Below are positions 15,084 through 24,240 of a stretch of DNA of 64,000 nucleotides, piece after piece; the first letter of the stretch is position 1, and every line of letters begins with the position of its first letter. Source of the DNA: JBFMCC01 sp037445635. GTDB lineage: Bacteria; Chloroflexota; Anaerolineae; Anaerolineales; Villigracilaceae. Below the pieces are notes generated by a model. It was given only the letters and a program-made list of their open reading frames with translations, made no database searches and was not told the DNA's origin. The stretch lies in contig JBBIKC010000013.1 of assembly GCA_037445635.1 (NCBI GenBank), forward strand, positions 1 through 64,000, given 5' to 3'. The position numbers and the translations under genes are program-made.

Positions 15084-15248
15084 ATTATCAATAGTAGTTG
15101 CATCGCGCTGAGCGGAGGATTGAGCAGCCCGAAGGGCGTGTCGAAATCCGAACACGAAGCGCAGTCTTCCTGGAAATGTGCGTCTCGTCTTACGGCTTTC
15201 GACGGACCCGAAAGCCTTCGCTCGACGCGATGGTAAATCTTTACTGCC
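15084..15248. repeat. intergenic stretch with dispersed inverted words
   Basis: This 165-base gap contains CATCGCGCTGAGCGGAGG near its left end and its approximate reverse near its right end (CCTTCGCTCGACGCGATGG), plus GCAGCCCGAAGGGCG and CGGCTTTCGACGGACCCG. The ends can pair. No coding frame or clear promoter is visible. Confidence 0.45.
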
Positions 15249-16547
<1,299 letters not shown>

Positions 16548-16549
16548 GA

Positions 16550-17404
16550 TTAGATCGTGTCCGCGAAGGTGCGTTCCATGTTGCGGAAGTAGAACAGACC
16601 GCCGACCAGCACCAGCATGGAAATGGCGACCGAAACCCACAGCGCCGCGTTCGGCCCGCTCCCCGAACCGAGCAGCGCCCAGCGGAAACCGTTGACCACG
16701 CCCGCCATCGGGTTGAGCGAATAAACGATCTGCCATTGGTCCGAGATGACCTTGGCCGAGTAGGCTACCGGCGTGATGAACATCCAGAACTGGGTGAGGA
16801 ACGGGAGCGCGTAATTCACGTCGCGGTATTTGACGTTGATGGCCGAAAGCCACAGCGCCACGCCGAGGGCCGTAAGAATCGCGAGCAGGAGGAAGAACGG
16901 AAGCGCCCAGAGCGCGGTCCACGTGGGCGTGATCTTGTAGTAAATCATCAGGCCGACGAGGATGACGAATGAAATGGCGAAGTCCACCAGCCCGGCCAGC
17001 ACCGAGGAAATCGGCAAGACCAATCGCGGAAAGTAAACTTTGGAGATCATGTTGTGATTGGACGTCAGTGAACGGCTGGCTTGATTCAACGCAGTAGTGA
17101 ACAGCCCCCACGGCAACAGCGCCGAGTAAGCGAAGATGGGATAGGGGATTCCGTCCGTGGGCACCTTGGCCACCTTGCCGAACAGGAAGTTGAAGACCAC
17201 CATGGTCATCACCGGCTGGATGATGGCCCAGGCCGCGCCCAGCAGGGTCTGCTTATAACGCACCTTGAGTTCGCGCCAGATCATGAAGAAGACCAGTTCG
17301 CGGTATGTCCACAGGTCGCGCAAGTTGAGCGCGGCGAGACCCGTTGACGGTTTGATATAGATCGTGGGCGGTTCGTGCCGGACCGTTTGGATTGCTCCTG
17401 CCAT
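16550..17404 (-). CDS. wzm: polysaccharide ABC transporter permease
   Basis: A 284-residue ABC-2-type permease. An N-terminal cytoplasmic part ending ELVFFMIWRELKVRYKQTLLGAAW (the family signature) is followed by six membrane segments: about IIQPVMTMVVFNFLF, ALLPWGLFTTAL, LPISSVLAGLVDFAISFVILVGL, LPFFLLLAILTALGVALWLS, FLTQFWMFITPVAYS and VAISMLVLVGGLFYF. With the adjacent Wzt it should move a lipid-linked polysaccharide across the membrane. The start MAGAIQTV (17404) is chosen over an in-frame TTG at 17437 that overlaps the upstream gene. Confidence 0.9.
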   Translation of the reverse strand: MAGAIQTVRHEPPTIYIKPSTGLAALNLRDLWTYRELVFFMIWRELKVRYKQTLLGAAWAIIQPVMTMVVFNFLFGKVAKVPTDGIPYPIFAYSALLPWGLFTTALNQASRSLTSNHNMISKVYFPRLVLPISSVLAGLVDFAISFVILVGLMIYYKITPTWTALWALPFFLLLAILTALGVALWLSAINVKYRDVNYALPFLTQFWMFITPVAYSAKVISDQWQIVYSLNPMAGVVNGFRWALLGSGSGPNAALWVSVAISMLVLVGGLFYFRNMERTFADTI

Positions 17405-17409
17405 TCGAC

Positions 17410-18375
17410 CTACTTCTTTCGATGGGCCTTGTACCAATCAATCGTGCGCCGCATCCCCTCTTCGAACGGGGTCTGCGCGCTCCAGCCGAAATATTCTTTT
17501 GCGCGGCTGACATCCAGTCCGCGGCGGGGCTGACCATTGGGCTTGTCCGTCTGCCAGACGAGTTTCCCCTCGAAGCCCGTCATGCGGACGATCATCTCGG
17601 CCAGATCCTTGATGGAAATTTCGTAACCCGAACCGAGGTTCACAGGCTCCGGGCCGTTGTATTTTTCCGCGGCGGTGAGGATGCCGTCCGCGGCGTCTTC
17701 CACGTACAGGAATTCACGCGTCGGCGAGCCGTCGCCCCACACGGGCAGTTCCTTGTCGCCGCGATCCTGCGCCTCGAGGGCCTTGCGGATCAGCGCGGGG
17801 ATGACATGCGAGGTCTCTAAATTGAAGTTGTCGCGCGGGCCGTAAAGATTGACCGGGAGCAGATAGATGGCGTTGAAACCATACTGCTGACGATACGCCT
17901 GCGCCTGCACCAGCATCATCTTCTTGGCAAGGCCGTACGGCGCGTTGGTCTCTTCGGGATAGCCGTTCCACAGGTCGTCTTCCTTGAACGGGACCGGCGT
18001 GAACTTGGGATAGGCGCACACCGTCCCGATGGCGACGAATTTTCCCACGCCGCGCTGCCAGGCCTGGTGCATCAATTCCACGCCCATCATCAGGTTGTCG
18101 TAGAAGAACTCGGCGGGATGCTCGCGGTTGGCGCCAATCCCGCCCACATGCGCGGCGAGGTGGATGATAACCACATTTTTCGGATCGAAGTCCTTGAGCG
18201 TCATATCATACAGTCGGCGGATGTCATTTGGATCAACGAAATTGAACTCCTCGATTCGAGGAATAAAAATATCCGTCGCGCCGCGCTGGTTAAGTTTCTC
18301 CGTCACGAACGAGCCGAGAAATCCCGCCCCACCCGTGACGATGACTCTTTTGTTTTGCCAGAAGTTTTCTGCCAT
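17410..18375 (-). CDS. fcl: GDP-L-fucose synthase-like epimerase/reductase
   Basis: A 321-residue SDR. RVIVTGGAGFLGSFV is the NADP loop. HLAAHVGGIGANREHPAEFFYDN and FVAIGTVCAYPKFTPVPFKEDDLWNGYPEETN are characteristic of GDP-fucose synthase (the Ser/Cys of GTVCAYP and the following PYGLAKK hold the catalytic residues). EFLYVEDAADGI completes the family pattern. It should perform the 3,5-epimerisation and 4-reduction of the GDP-4-keto-6-deoxymannose made by Gmd (39195-40157). The ATG at 18375 has GGAGAG six bases upstream; an ATG at 18387 lies before that site. Confidence 0.85.
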   Translation of the reverse strand: MAENFWQNKRVIVTGGAGFLGSFVTEKLNQRGATDIFIPRIEEFNFVDPNDIRRLYDMTLKDFDPKNVVIIHLAAHVGGIGANREHPAEFFYDNLMMGVELMHQAWQRGVGKFVAIGTVCAYPKFTPVPFKEDDLWNGYPEETNAPYGLAKKMMLVQAQAYRQQYGFNAIYLLPVNLYGPRDNFNLETSHVIPALIRKALEAQDRGDKELPVWGDGSPTREFLYVEDAADGILTAAEKYNGPEPVNLGSGYEISIKDLAEMIVRMTGFEGKLVWQTDKPNGQPRRGLDVSRAKEYFGWSAQTPFEEGMRRTIDWYKAHRKK

Positions 18376-18391
18376 GGCTCTCTCCATTATG

Positions 18392-18440
18392 CCTCATCCC
18401 AACCCCTCTCCCAATGGGAGAGGGGCGAGGGGTGAGGGTA
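18392..18440. repeat. GC-rich palindromic element, copy 2
   Basis: Stem CCCCTCTCCC (18403-18412) / GGGAGAGGGG (18416-18425) with a three-base loop, extended by CCTCATCCC and GGGGTGAGG. It fills the gap between two minus-strand sugar genes. Confidence 0.75.
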
Positions 18441-19457
18441 CTATTGCACAATAAACTGCGCGTTCCTGTACCTTTCATCGTGCGGATTGCGAATGAGGCC
18501 GGTCTTCAATGCGTGCACAATTTCGCGGATACCGTCGTCCACCGTCAGCGCGGCGGTGAAGCCCAGTTCGCGGCGGATCTTCTCGAACGATACGGTGATG
18601 TCGCGCATGTCACCGCCGAAGGTCAAGTCTTTATACTCCACCACGGTATCGGGCAGGCGTTTGAGCACCAGCGACACGATCTCATCTTTGGTGTAGTTGC
18701 CGTCTTCAACGCCCAGATTGTAGATCTGTCCGCGCACTTTGACTTCTTCGGCCTCCAGGCCCATCAGGATGCCGCGCACCACGTCGCGCACATGCACGAA
18801 CGAACGCGAATAGCCGCGCTGGTAGATGATCAATTCGCGCTTGGTAAACGCCTCCAGCACGAACTGATTGACGATCAGATCGAAGCGCGTGCGCGGCGAG
18901 ATTCCGTAAAGGGTCGCAAAGCGGAACACCAGCGGCGCGCAGGCCGCGTCTTTTTGGCCGAGCAGAAATTCTTCCGCCGCGATCTTCGTCTCCGCGTATA
19001 ACGACTGCGGCGTCAGCGGCGACTCCTCGGTGACCGGCTTTCCGTCCGGCGACAACCCGTAATTGCTGTACGTGGACGAGAACACGAAGCGCGCACAGCC
19101 CAGGTCTGCCGCCTGCCCGAAGACCGTTTTCACCGCTTCGACGTTATACCGCCACGCGGCCTGATGTCCCACCGCCTGACAAGCCGGGAAGCCGACGATA
19201 CCCGCCAGGTGAACCACGGCGTCCGGCTTCGGCCAGTCCCTGCGGACGGCGTCGAGCACGGCGCGCGGCTCGGTCACGTCCGCCTTGACGAAGTGGAAAT
19301 CCGGCTGGTGCAAAAACGCCAGTAGCGACTCGCCGCCGAACAGCAGGCTGTCCAGCACGGTGACGCGATGGCCGGCGCGCAGAAGTTCCGAGGTCAGGAG
19401 CGACCCGATGTAGCCCGCGCCGCCGGTCACCAGGATATGCCGCCTGTTCTCCTTCAT
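18441..19457 (-). CDS. NAD-dependent epimerase/dehydratase
   Basis: A 338-residue extended SDR with HILVTGGAGYIGSLLTSELL at the N-terminus, VVHLAGIVGFPACQAVG near residue 81, VFSSTYSNYG near 124 and the catalytic SLYAETKIAAEE near 152. SRSFVHVRDVVRGI is the conserved sugar-binding region. This set resembles UDP-glucose 4-epimerase-like proteins of surface-polysaccharide loci, but I cannot fix the substrate. Its start overlaps the end of the regulator gene by four bases, so the regulator and this enzyme share an mRNA. Confidence 0.8.
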   Translation of the reverse strand: MKENRRHILVTGGAGYIGSLLTSELLRAGHRVTVLDSLLFGGESLLAFLHQPDFHFVKADVTEPRAVLDAVRRDWPKPDAVVHLAGIVGFPACQAVGHQAAWRYNVEAVKTVFGQAADLGCARFVFSSTYSNYGLSPDGKPVTEESPLTPQSLYAETKIAAEEFLLGQKDAACAPLVFRFATLYGISPRTRFDLIVNQFVLEAFTKRELIIYQRGYSRSFVHVRDVVRGILMGLEAEEVKVRGQIYNLGVEDGNYTKDEIVSLVLKRLPDTVVEYKDLTFGGDMRDITVSFEKIRRELGFTAALTVDDGIREIVHALKTGLIRNPHDERYRNAQFIVQ

Positions 19458-19927
19458 GCAGACGCCTCCATCTGCAAAATCACCTTCAGGCCCCTGATTT
19501 CCAGCGCGGGGACATTCCCATCCGTGACGATTGCCATGTTCTGCTCGAGACAGGTCAGCCGGCAGATGTCGGCCACGTCGCCCTCGCCGAGAATGCGGAT
19601 ACGGTCGAAGCCCGCCCGGCGCACCTCGCCGATATGCTCCTGCACGCGCCGGCGCGTCATGCGATACAGGCCAAACGAGCGCTCCACATAATCAATCGTC
19701 AGGCGGGCGCGCAGGGCAATGCCCTCCGGCGTGATAATGTAGCGCAGTTTCTTGCGCTCGGCGCGCTTGACCTTGACATAGCCTTTGGCAATCAGGCGCT
19801 TCAAATGCCAGTTGACCGTGCCGACCGCAACACCGAGCCGCGTGGCGAGGGTGGCCTGATTCACATCGGGATCAGTTTCGATCTGTTCGAGCAGGGAAAG
19901 TTCGCGCAGGGTTTCGGGAGTTTCCAT
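19454..19927 (-). CDS. MarR-like EPS-associated winged-helix regulator
   Basis: A 157-residue DNA-binding protein. LRELSLLEQIETDPDVNQATLATRLGVAVGTVNWHLKRLIAKGYVKVKR (about residues 8-56) is a winged helix-turn-helix in which VGTVNWHLKRLIAKGYV is the recognition helix and turn. A basic RKKLRYIITPEG wing follows, and a C-terminal part of unknown role (IRILGEGDVADICRLTCLEQ). It fits regulators of the MarR type found with exopolysaccharide clusters. A 17-base dyad lies six bases before its ATG, over its own -10 box, and a near-copy is at gmd, so autoregulation and control of gmd are likely. Confidence 0.8.
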   Translation of the reverse strand: METPETLRELSLLEQIETDPDVNQATLATRLGVAVGTVNWHLKRLIAKGYVKVKRAERKKLRYIITPEGIALRARLTIDYVERSFGLYRMTRRRVQEHIGEVRRAGFDRIRILGEGDVADICRLTCLEQNMAIVTDGNVPALEIRGLKVILQMEASA

Positions 19928-19933
19928 TTTCAA

Positions 19934-19956
19934 AATTCAGCGGCTGAATTATAACA
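19934..19956 (-). promoter_or_regulatory. operator dyad overlapping the regulator promoter
   Basis: AATTCAGC-G-GCTGAATT at 19934-19950 is a perfect dyad. On the minus strand TATAAT (19953-19948) overlaps it, placing the transcription start within the dyad. A 24-base match with three differences occurs at 40174-40197 before gmd. Confidence 0.65.
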
Positions 19957-19989
19957 CAGCCAAAGGTTTCTGCTGTAAAATCAGCCCGC

Positions 19990-21423
19990 ATGAAAACCGT
20001 CCCCCTGTTCGACCCCGCCGGCCAGGTATATCAGCAGACCCGCCGCGCCCACTGGGATGCGGTGGCCAGACGCCGCGACACATGGCGCGGCATGGGAATC
20101 TGGTATCACAAGCGGCTTGCCGAAATTTACCGTTTTCATGTCCCGCCGAACTCGCGCGTGCTCGAACTCGGATGCGCAGACGGGAGACTGCTCGCGGCAT
20201 TGAACCCGGCGCGCGGTGTAGGCGTGGACTTCTCGCCGGAGATGATCCGCCGCGCCAGACAAAAGCATCCGGCGCTCGAATTCGTCCAGGCCGACGCGCA
20301 CGACCTCTCCGCCCTCAACGAGACGTTCGACTTCATCATCCTCGCCGACCTCGTCAACGACCTGTGGGATGTGCAAGGCGTCCTTCAGGAGATCAAAAGA
20401 CTTTGCGTACCGCGCACGCGCATCGTCATCAATTTCTATAGCCGTCTCTGGCAGATTCCATTAAGCGTCGCGCAAAGCCTGGGGCTCGCCACGCCCAACC
20501 TGTATCAAAACTGGCTGACACGCGAAGACATCCGCGGCCTGTTGCGCCTGGCGGGATTCGAGCCGGTGAAGATCACGCAAGAAATCTTGTTCCCTCTTCC
20601 GCTGGGCGGGCCGGCAAACAAAGTCCTCGTGCGGCTGTGGCCATTGCATCAACTGGCGCTGTCGAACTTCGTCATCGCGCGTCCCGTCTCCGAACGCGCC
20701 GAAGAACCGAGCGTTTCGATCGTCGTCCCGGCGCGAAATGAAGCGGGGAACATCAAAGCCATCTTCGAGCGGACGCCCAAAATGGGACGCGAGACCGAGC
20801 TCGTCTTCGTGGAGGGACATTCAAAGGACGACACGTACGCGGCGATCCAGCGGGAGGCGGCGGCGCATCCCTCGACCCCCAGCCTGATCCTCCAACAGAC
20901 CGGCATCGGCAAGGCGGACGCGGTGCGCCTCGGCTTCGACAAGGCCAGGGGCGACGTGCTGATGATCCTCGACGCAGATCTAACCGTCCCGCCCGAAGAC
21001 CTGCCGCGTTTCTACGAAGCCCTCGTTTCGGGCAAGGGCGAATTCATCAACGGCGTGCGGCTGGTCTACCCGATGGAAAAAGAAGCCATGCGTTCGCTCA
21101 ATCTTTTCGGCAACAAGTTTTTCAGCCTTGCCTTCTCGTGGCTGTTGGGACAACCCATCAAGGACACGTTGTGCGGAACAAAAGTGCTGTGGAAGGAGGA
21201 CTACAAACGCATCGCCGCGAACCGTTCGTACTTCGGCGATTTCGACCCGTTCGGCGATTTCGATCTCATCTTCGGCGCGGCCAAATTGAATCTCAAGATC
21301 GTGGACCTGCCCATCCGCTACCGCGAGCGTACGTATGGCTCCACCAACATCTCGCGCTGGAAACACGGCTTGTTGTTGTTTCGTATGATCGCCTTCGCCG
21401 CGCGGCGCATCAAGTTTGTGTAG
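19990..21423 (+). CDS. fusion of a SAM methyltransferase and a DPM1-like family 2 glycosyltransferase
   Basis: A 477-residue plus-strand protein with two domains. Residues 1-225 are a class I methyltransferase: SRVLELGCADGRLLAAL (motif I, near 54-70), GVDFSPEMIRRAR, QADAHDL and FDFIILADLVNDLWD. Residues about 235-477 are a GT2 domain of the dolichol-phosphate-mannose-synthase type: SIVVPARNEAGNIKAIFE, VEGHSKDDTY, GIGKADAVRLGFDKARGDVLMILDADLTVPPEDLP (DAD is the metal site) and DTLCGTKVLWK. It could modify and transfer sugars to a polyprenyl phosphate. The two domains are usually separate genes; no frameshift or stop divides them. Confidence 0.8.
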   Translation: MKTVPLFDPAGQVYQQTRRAHWDAVARRRDTWRGMGIWYHKRLAEIYRFHVPPNSRVLELGCADGRLLAALNPARGVGVDFSPEMIRRARQKHPALEFVQADAHDLSALNETFDFIILADLVNDLWDVQGVLQEIKRLCVPRTRIVINFYSRLWQIPLSVAQSLGLATPNLYQNWLTREDIRGLLRLAGFEPVKITQEILFPLPLGGPANKVLVRLWPLHQLALSNFVIARPVSERAEEPSVSIVVPARNEAGNIKAIFERTPKMGRETELVFVEGHSKDDTYAAIQREAAAHPSTPSLILQQTGIGKADAVRLGFDKARGDVLMILDADLTVPPEDLPRFYEALVSGKGEFINGVRLVYPMEKEAMRSLNLFGNKFFSLAFSWLLGQPIKDTLCGTKVLWKEDYKRIAANRSYFGDFDPFGDFDLIFGAAKLNLKIVDLPIRYRERTYGSTNISRWKHGLLLFRMIAFAARRIKFV

Positions 21424-21439
21424 ATCCCGGTTTTCACCT

Positions 21440-22186
21440 ATGGACATCGTCTTACATCAGGAACTCATCGAAAAGAATTACAGGCTGTGGAACCGCAAGC
21501 CAATATTGCACAAAGTATATGCCGAACTGTACAAGTTGATGGCGGCCCGCCGAAGCGGCCTGACCGAGGGCGAAATAGTGGAACTTGGCTCCGGCATGGG
21601 TACTATCCGCGAGACCATACCCGACTGCATCCGGACGGAGCTGTTCCCTTATCCCTGGATAGACCGCGTGGAAAACGCCTACCGCCTCAGCTTTGCGGAC
21701 GCATCCCTCTCGGACCTGCTGATGGTGGACGTGTTCCATCACCTGCGCTATCCGGGCACCGCCCTGAAGGAATTCCACCGCGTGCTCAGGCCCGGGGGGC
21801 GCGTCATTCTGATGGAACCGGGCCTCAGCGCGCTGGGATACATCGTCTATGGCCCGCTTCACTCCGAACCGATTGGCACGGCAAAACAAATTCAATGGTT
21901 CGCGCCGCCGGGCTGGTCGCCGGAAGACATTGACTATTATTCCGCGCAGGGAAACGCCACCCGCATCTTCATCCAAAAGCATTTTTCAGAACAGCTGACA
22001 GGCTGGAAGATCGTCGAAGTCCAGCCCATCGCGGCACTGGCCTATGCCGCATCGGGCGGATACTCCGGGCCGCAGCTCTACCCAACCTTTGCATACCCCC
22101 TCGTAAAAAACCTGGAGAAGTTGCTGCAACCGTTCCCCGCCCTGTTTGCTACACGATTATTGGTCGTGCTGGAAAAACAGGCGTGA
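21440..22186 (+). CDS. class I SAM-dependent methyltransferase
   Basis: A 248-residue protein beginning MDIVLHQELIEKNYRLWNRK. The motif I EIVELGSGMGTIRETIPD near residues 38-55 is followed by RLSFADASLSDLLMVDVFHHLRYPGTALKEFHRVLRPGGRVILMEPGL, the standard motif II-III block. The C-terminal region is hydrophobic near ALFATRLLVVL and may touch the membrane. It follows the MT-GT2 fusion after 16 bases in the same direction. The substrate is unknown. Confidence 0.82.
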   Translation: MDIVLHQELIEKNYRLWNRKPILHKVYAELYKLMAARRSGLTEGEIVELGSGMGTIRETIPDCIRTELFPYPWIDRVENAYRLSFADASLSDLLMVDVFHHLRYPGTALKEFHRVLRPGGRVILMEPGLSALGYIVYGPLHSEPIGTAKQIQWFAPPGWSPEDIDYYSAQGNATRIFIQKHFSEQLTGWKIVEVQPIAALAYAASGGYSGPQLYPTFAYPLVKNLEKLLQPFPALFATRLLVVLEKQA

Positions 22187-22197
22187 GCGCTGTACAG

Positions 22198-23085
22198 TTA
22201 AAATACGCCCCTTTTTCTCTGGTCTCTTGCCAGCCCAAGGATGTAGTTTCCGTAGTCATTGCCGGATAGCGCCTCGCCCAGTTTCCGTAATTGTTCGAGG
22301 GAAATGTAACCCATACGATAGGCTATCTCCTCCGGGCAGGAGATCATCAATCCCTGGCGGTTCTGAACCGCCTGGATGAACATGGACGCCTGAAGCAGGG
22401 ACTCGTGCGTTCCCGCGTCCAGCCAGGCGGTGCCGCGTCCCAGCACCTTGATGCGCAACTGCCCTTTCTCCAGGTAGGCCTTATTGACATCGGTAATCTC
22501 CAATTCGCCGCGCGGTGAAGGCCGAAGCGCCCGGGCCACTTTCACCACCTGGTTGTCGTAAAAATAGATACCCGGCACCGCATAATTCGACTTGGGATTG
22601 GCGGGTTTCTCTTCCAGACTCAAGACCCGGTCCTGCTCGTCGAATTCCACGATCCCGTAGCGCTCGGGATCCTGAACGTAATATCCAAAAATAATTGCCC
22701 CCTCCTTCAGCGAGGCGCACTCTTGCAGCAACGGGCGCATGCCCTGGCCGTAAAAAATATTATCGCCCAGAATCAGGCAGACGGTGCTCTCACCGATGAA
22801 CTCGCGCCCGATGATAAGCGCGTCCGCCAGCCCGCGCGGTTCGGTCTGCTCGGCATATTGGAAAGATAACCCCCATTGCTCTCCTCCCCCCAGCAAATCC
22901 TTGAAAGCGGGAAGCGCATCCGGCGTGCTGATGATCATGATCTCGCGGATTCCCGCCAGCATCAAGATGGACAGCGGATAATAGATCATCGGCTTGTCGT
23001 AGACCGGCAGTAACTGCTTGCTGAGCGGAATCGTAAGGGGATACAAGCGCGTCCCTTTGCCGCCCGCCAGGATGATGCCTTTCAT
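22198..23085 (-). CDS. rmlA: glucose-1-phosphate thymidylyltransferase
   Basis: A 295-residue protein. MKGIILAGGKGTRLYPLT is the nucleotide-binding loop (GGKGTRLYP, residues 8-16). LSKQLLPVYDKPMIYYPLSILMLAGI, LILGDNIFYG (the catalytic Asp) and VPGIYFYDNQV are diagnostic for RmlA. The protein makes dTDP-glucose from dTTP and glucose-1-phosphate, the first step to dTDP-rhamnose. Its start overlaps the rmlB stop by 4 bases (ATGA), and GGAGGACAA lies just upstream. Its 3' end faces the plus-strand methyltransferase 11 bases away, with no clear terminator. Confidence 0.95.
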   Translation of the reverse strand: MKGIILAGGKGTRLYPLTIPLSKQLLPVYDKPMIYYPLSILMLAGIREIMIISTPDALPAFKDLLGGGEQWGLSFQYAEQTEPRGLADALIIGREFIGESTVCLILGDNIFYGQGMRPLLQECASLKEGAIIFGYYVQDPERYGIVEFDEQDRVLSLEEKPANPKSNYAVPGIYFYDNQVVKVARALRPSPRGELEITDVNKAYLEKGQLRIKVLGRGTAWLDAGTHESLLQASMFIQAVQNRQGLMISCPEEIAYRMGYISLEQLRKLGEALSGNDYGNYILGLARDQRKRGVF

Positions 23086-24197
23086 TTGTCCTCCTTCTGG
23101 GTGCGCCAGGCATAGTTCCGATCCAGCCACTCACGGTACGAACCGCCGCTGGCCTGCTTCACCCAGCCGGGGTTGGAAAGATACCATCGGATCGTCTTGC
23201 GCAAGCCCGATTCGAAATCCTCCGCGGGACGCCAGCCGAGTTCGCGCCCTATCTTGGTGGAATCAATCGCATAGCGGCGGTCGTGACCGGGGCGGTCGGT
23301 GACGAAGCGAATCAGTTCCGCGTAACTCCGAATGCCGCGGCCGCGCAGGACCGGGTTTTCCACCGGCGGTGCGACCTCGTCGAGGATGCCGCAAATGCGG
23401 CGGACAAGGTCAATGTTCTTCTGTTCATTGTTCGCGCCAATCACGTAGACCTCGCCCGGCCGCCCCTTTTCATAGGCGAGCCTGACCGCGCGGCAATGAT
23501 CCTCGACGTAGATCCAATCGCGGACATTCAAGCCATCCCCATAGACCGGCAGGTACTCCCCTGACAGCGCGCTCAGGATCATCAGCGGAATGACCTTCTC
23601 CGGAAACTGATAGGGGCCGTAGTTATTGGAACAATTTGTGATGATCGTCGGCAGGCCATAGGTGTGGTGGAAGGCGCGCACGAAGTGGTCGCTGGCGGCC
23701 TTCGATGCGGCATAGGGAGAATTGGGCGCGTAGGGCGTCTCTTCGGAAAAGACCCCCTCTTCACCAAGGGAACCAAAGACCTCATCGGTCGAAACGTGAA
23801 GGAAGCGAAACGACTCCTTCCGCCCCGGCGGCATCTGATCCCAGTATGCGCGCGCCGCCTCCAGCACGACATAGGTGCCGACGACATTCGTCTGGATGAA
23901 ATCCTCCGCGTTGACGATGGAACGGTCCACGTGCGATTCGGCGGCGAGATGCAAAACGCCGTCAGGCTTATGCTCGCGCATGAGCGAGTCCACCAGTGTG
24001 CGGTCGGCGATATTCCCATGGACGAATACATAGGCGGGGTTATCCTTCAAGTCTGCCAGCGAGAGGGGGTTTGCGGCATAGGTCATCAGATCCAGGTTCA
24101 CCACGCGGTACGCCCCGCTGTCCACCAGCAAGCGCACGAGATTCGCGCCGATGAAACCGCACCCGCCCGTGACAAGGATGGTCTGTTTGAGGGTCAT
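23082..24197 (-). CDS. rmlB: dTDP-glucose 4,6-dehydratase
   Basis: A 371-residue SDR. ILVTGGCGFIGANLVRLL is the NAD loop, LHLAAESHVDRSI near residues 82-94 and FLHVSTDEVFGSLGEEG near 131 carry the active-site residues (Thr-Asp-Glu), and YAASKAASDHFVRA the YxxxK. NYGPYQFPEKVIPL and DWIYVEDHCRA complete the RmlB pattern. It makes dTDP-4-keto-6-deoxyglucose from the RmlA product. No rmlC is next to it; the reductase-like gene is 12.5 kb away at 9643. Confidence 0.95.
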   Translation of the reverse strand: MTLKQTILVTGGCGFIGANLVRLLVDSGAYRVVNLDLMTYAANPLSLADLKDNPAYVFVHGNIADRTLVDSLMREHKPDGVLHLAAESHVDRSIVNAEDFIQTNVVGTYVVLEAARAYWDQMPPGRKESFRFLHVSTDEVFGSLGEEGVFSEETPYAPNSPYAASKAASDHFVRAFHHTYGLPTIITNCSNNYGPYQFPEKVIPLMILSALSGEYLPVYGDGLNVRDWIYVEDHCRAVRLAYEKGRPGEVYVIGANNEQKNIDLVRRICGILDEVAPPVENPVLRGRGIRSYAELIRFVTDRPGHDRRYAIDSTKIGRELGWRPAEDFESGLRKTIRWYLSNPGWVKQASGGSYREWLDRNYAWRTQKEDK

Positions 24198-24240
24198 GTT
24201 TTAATACCTGCCGTTCGCAACGGATGAGGAGTCCGGGCCG

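Noticed and set aside
16548..17111. N-terminal extension of the Wzt frame by about 190 codons
   Set aside because: It is the permease gene in another frame; the real Wzt start MTTAIRVEHISK is two bases after the permease stop.
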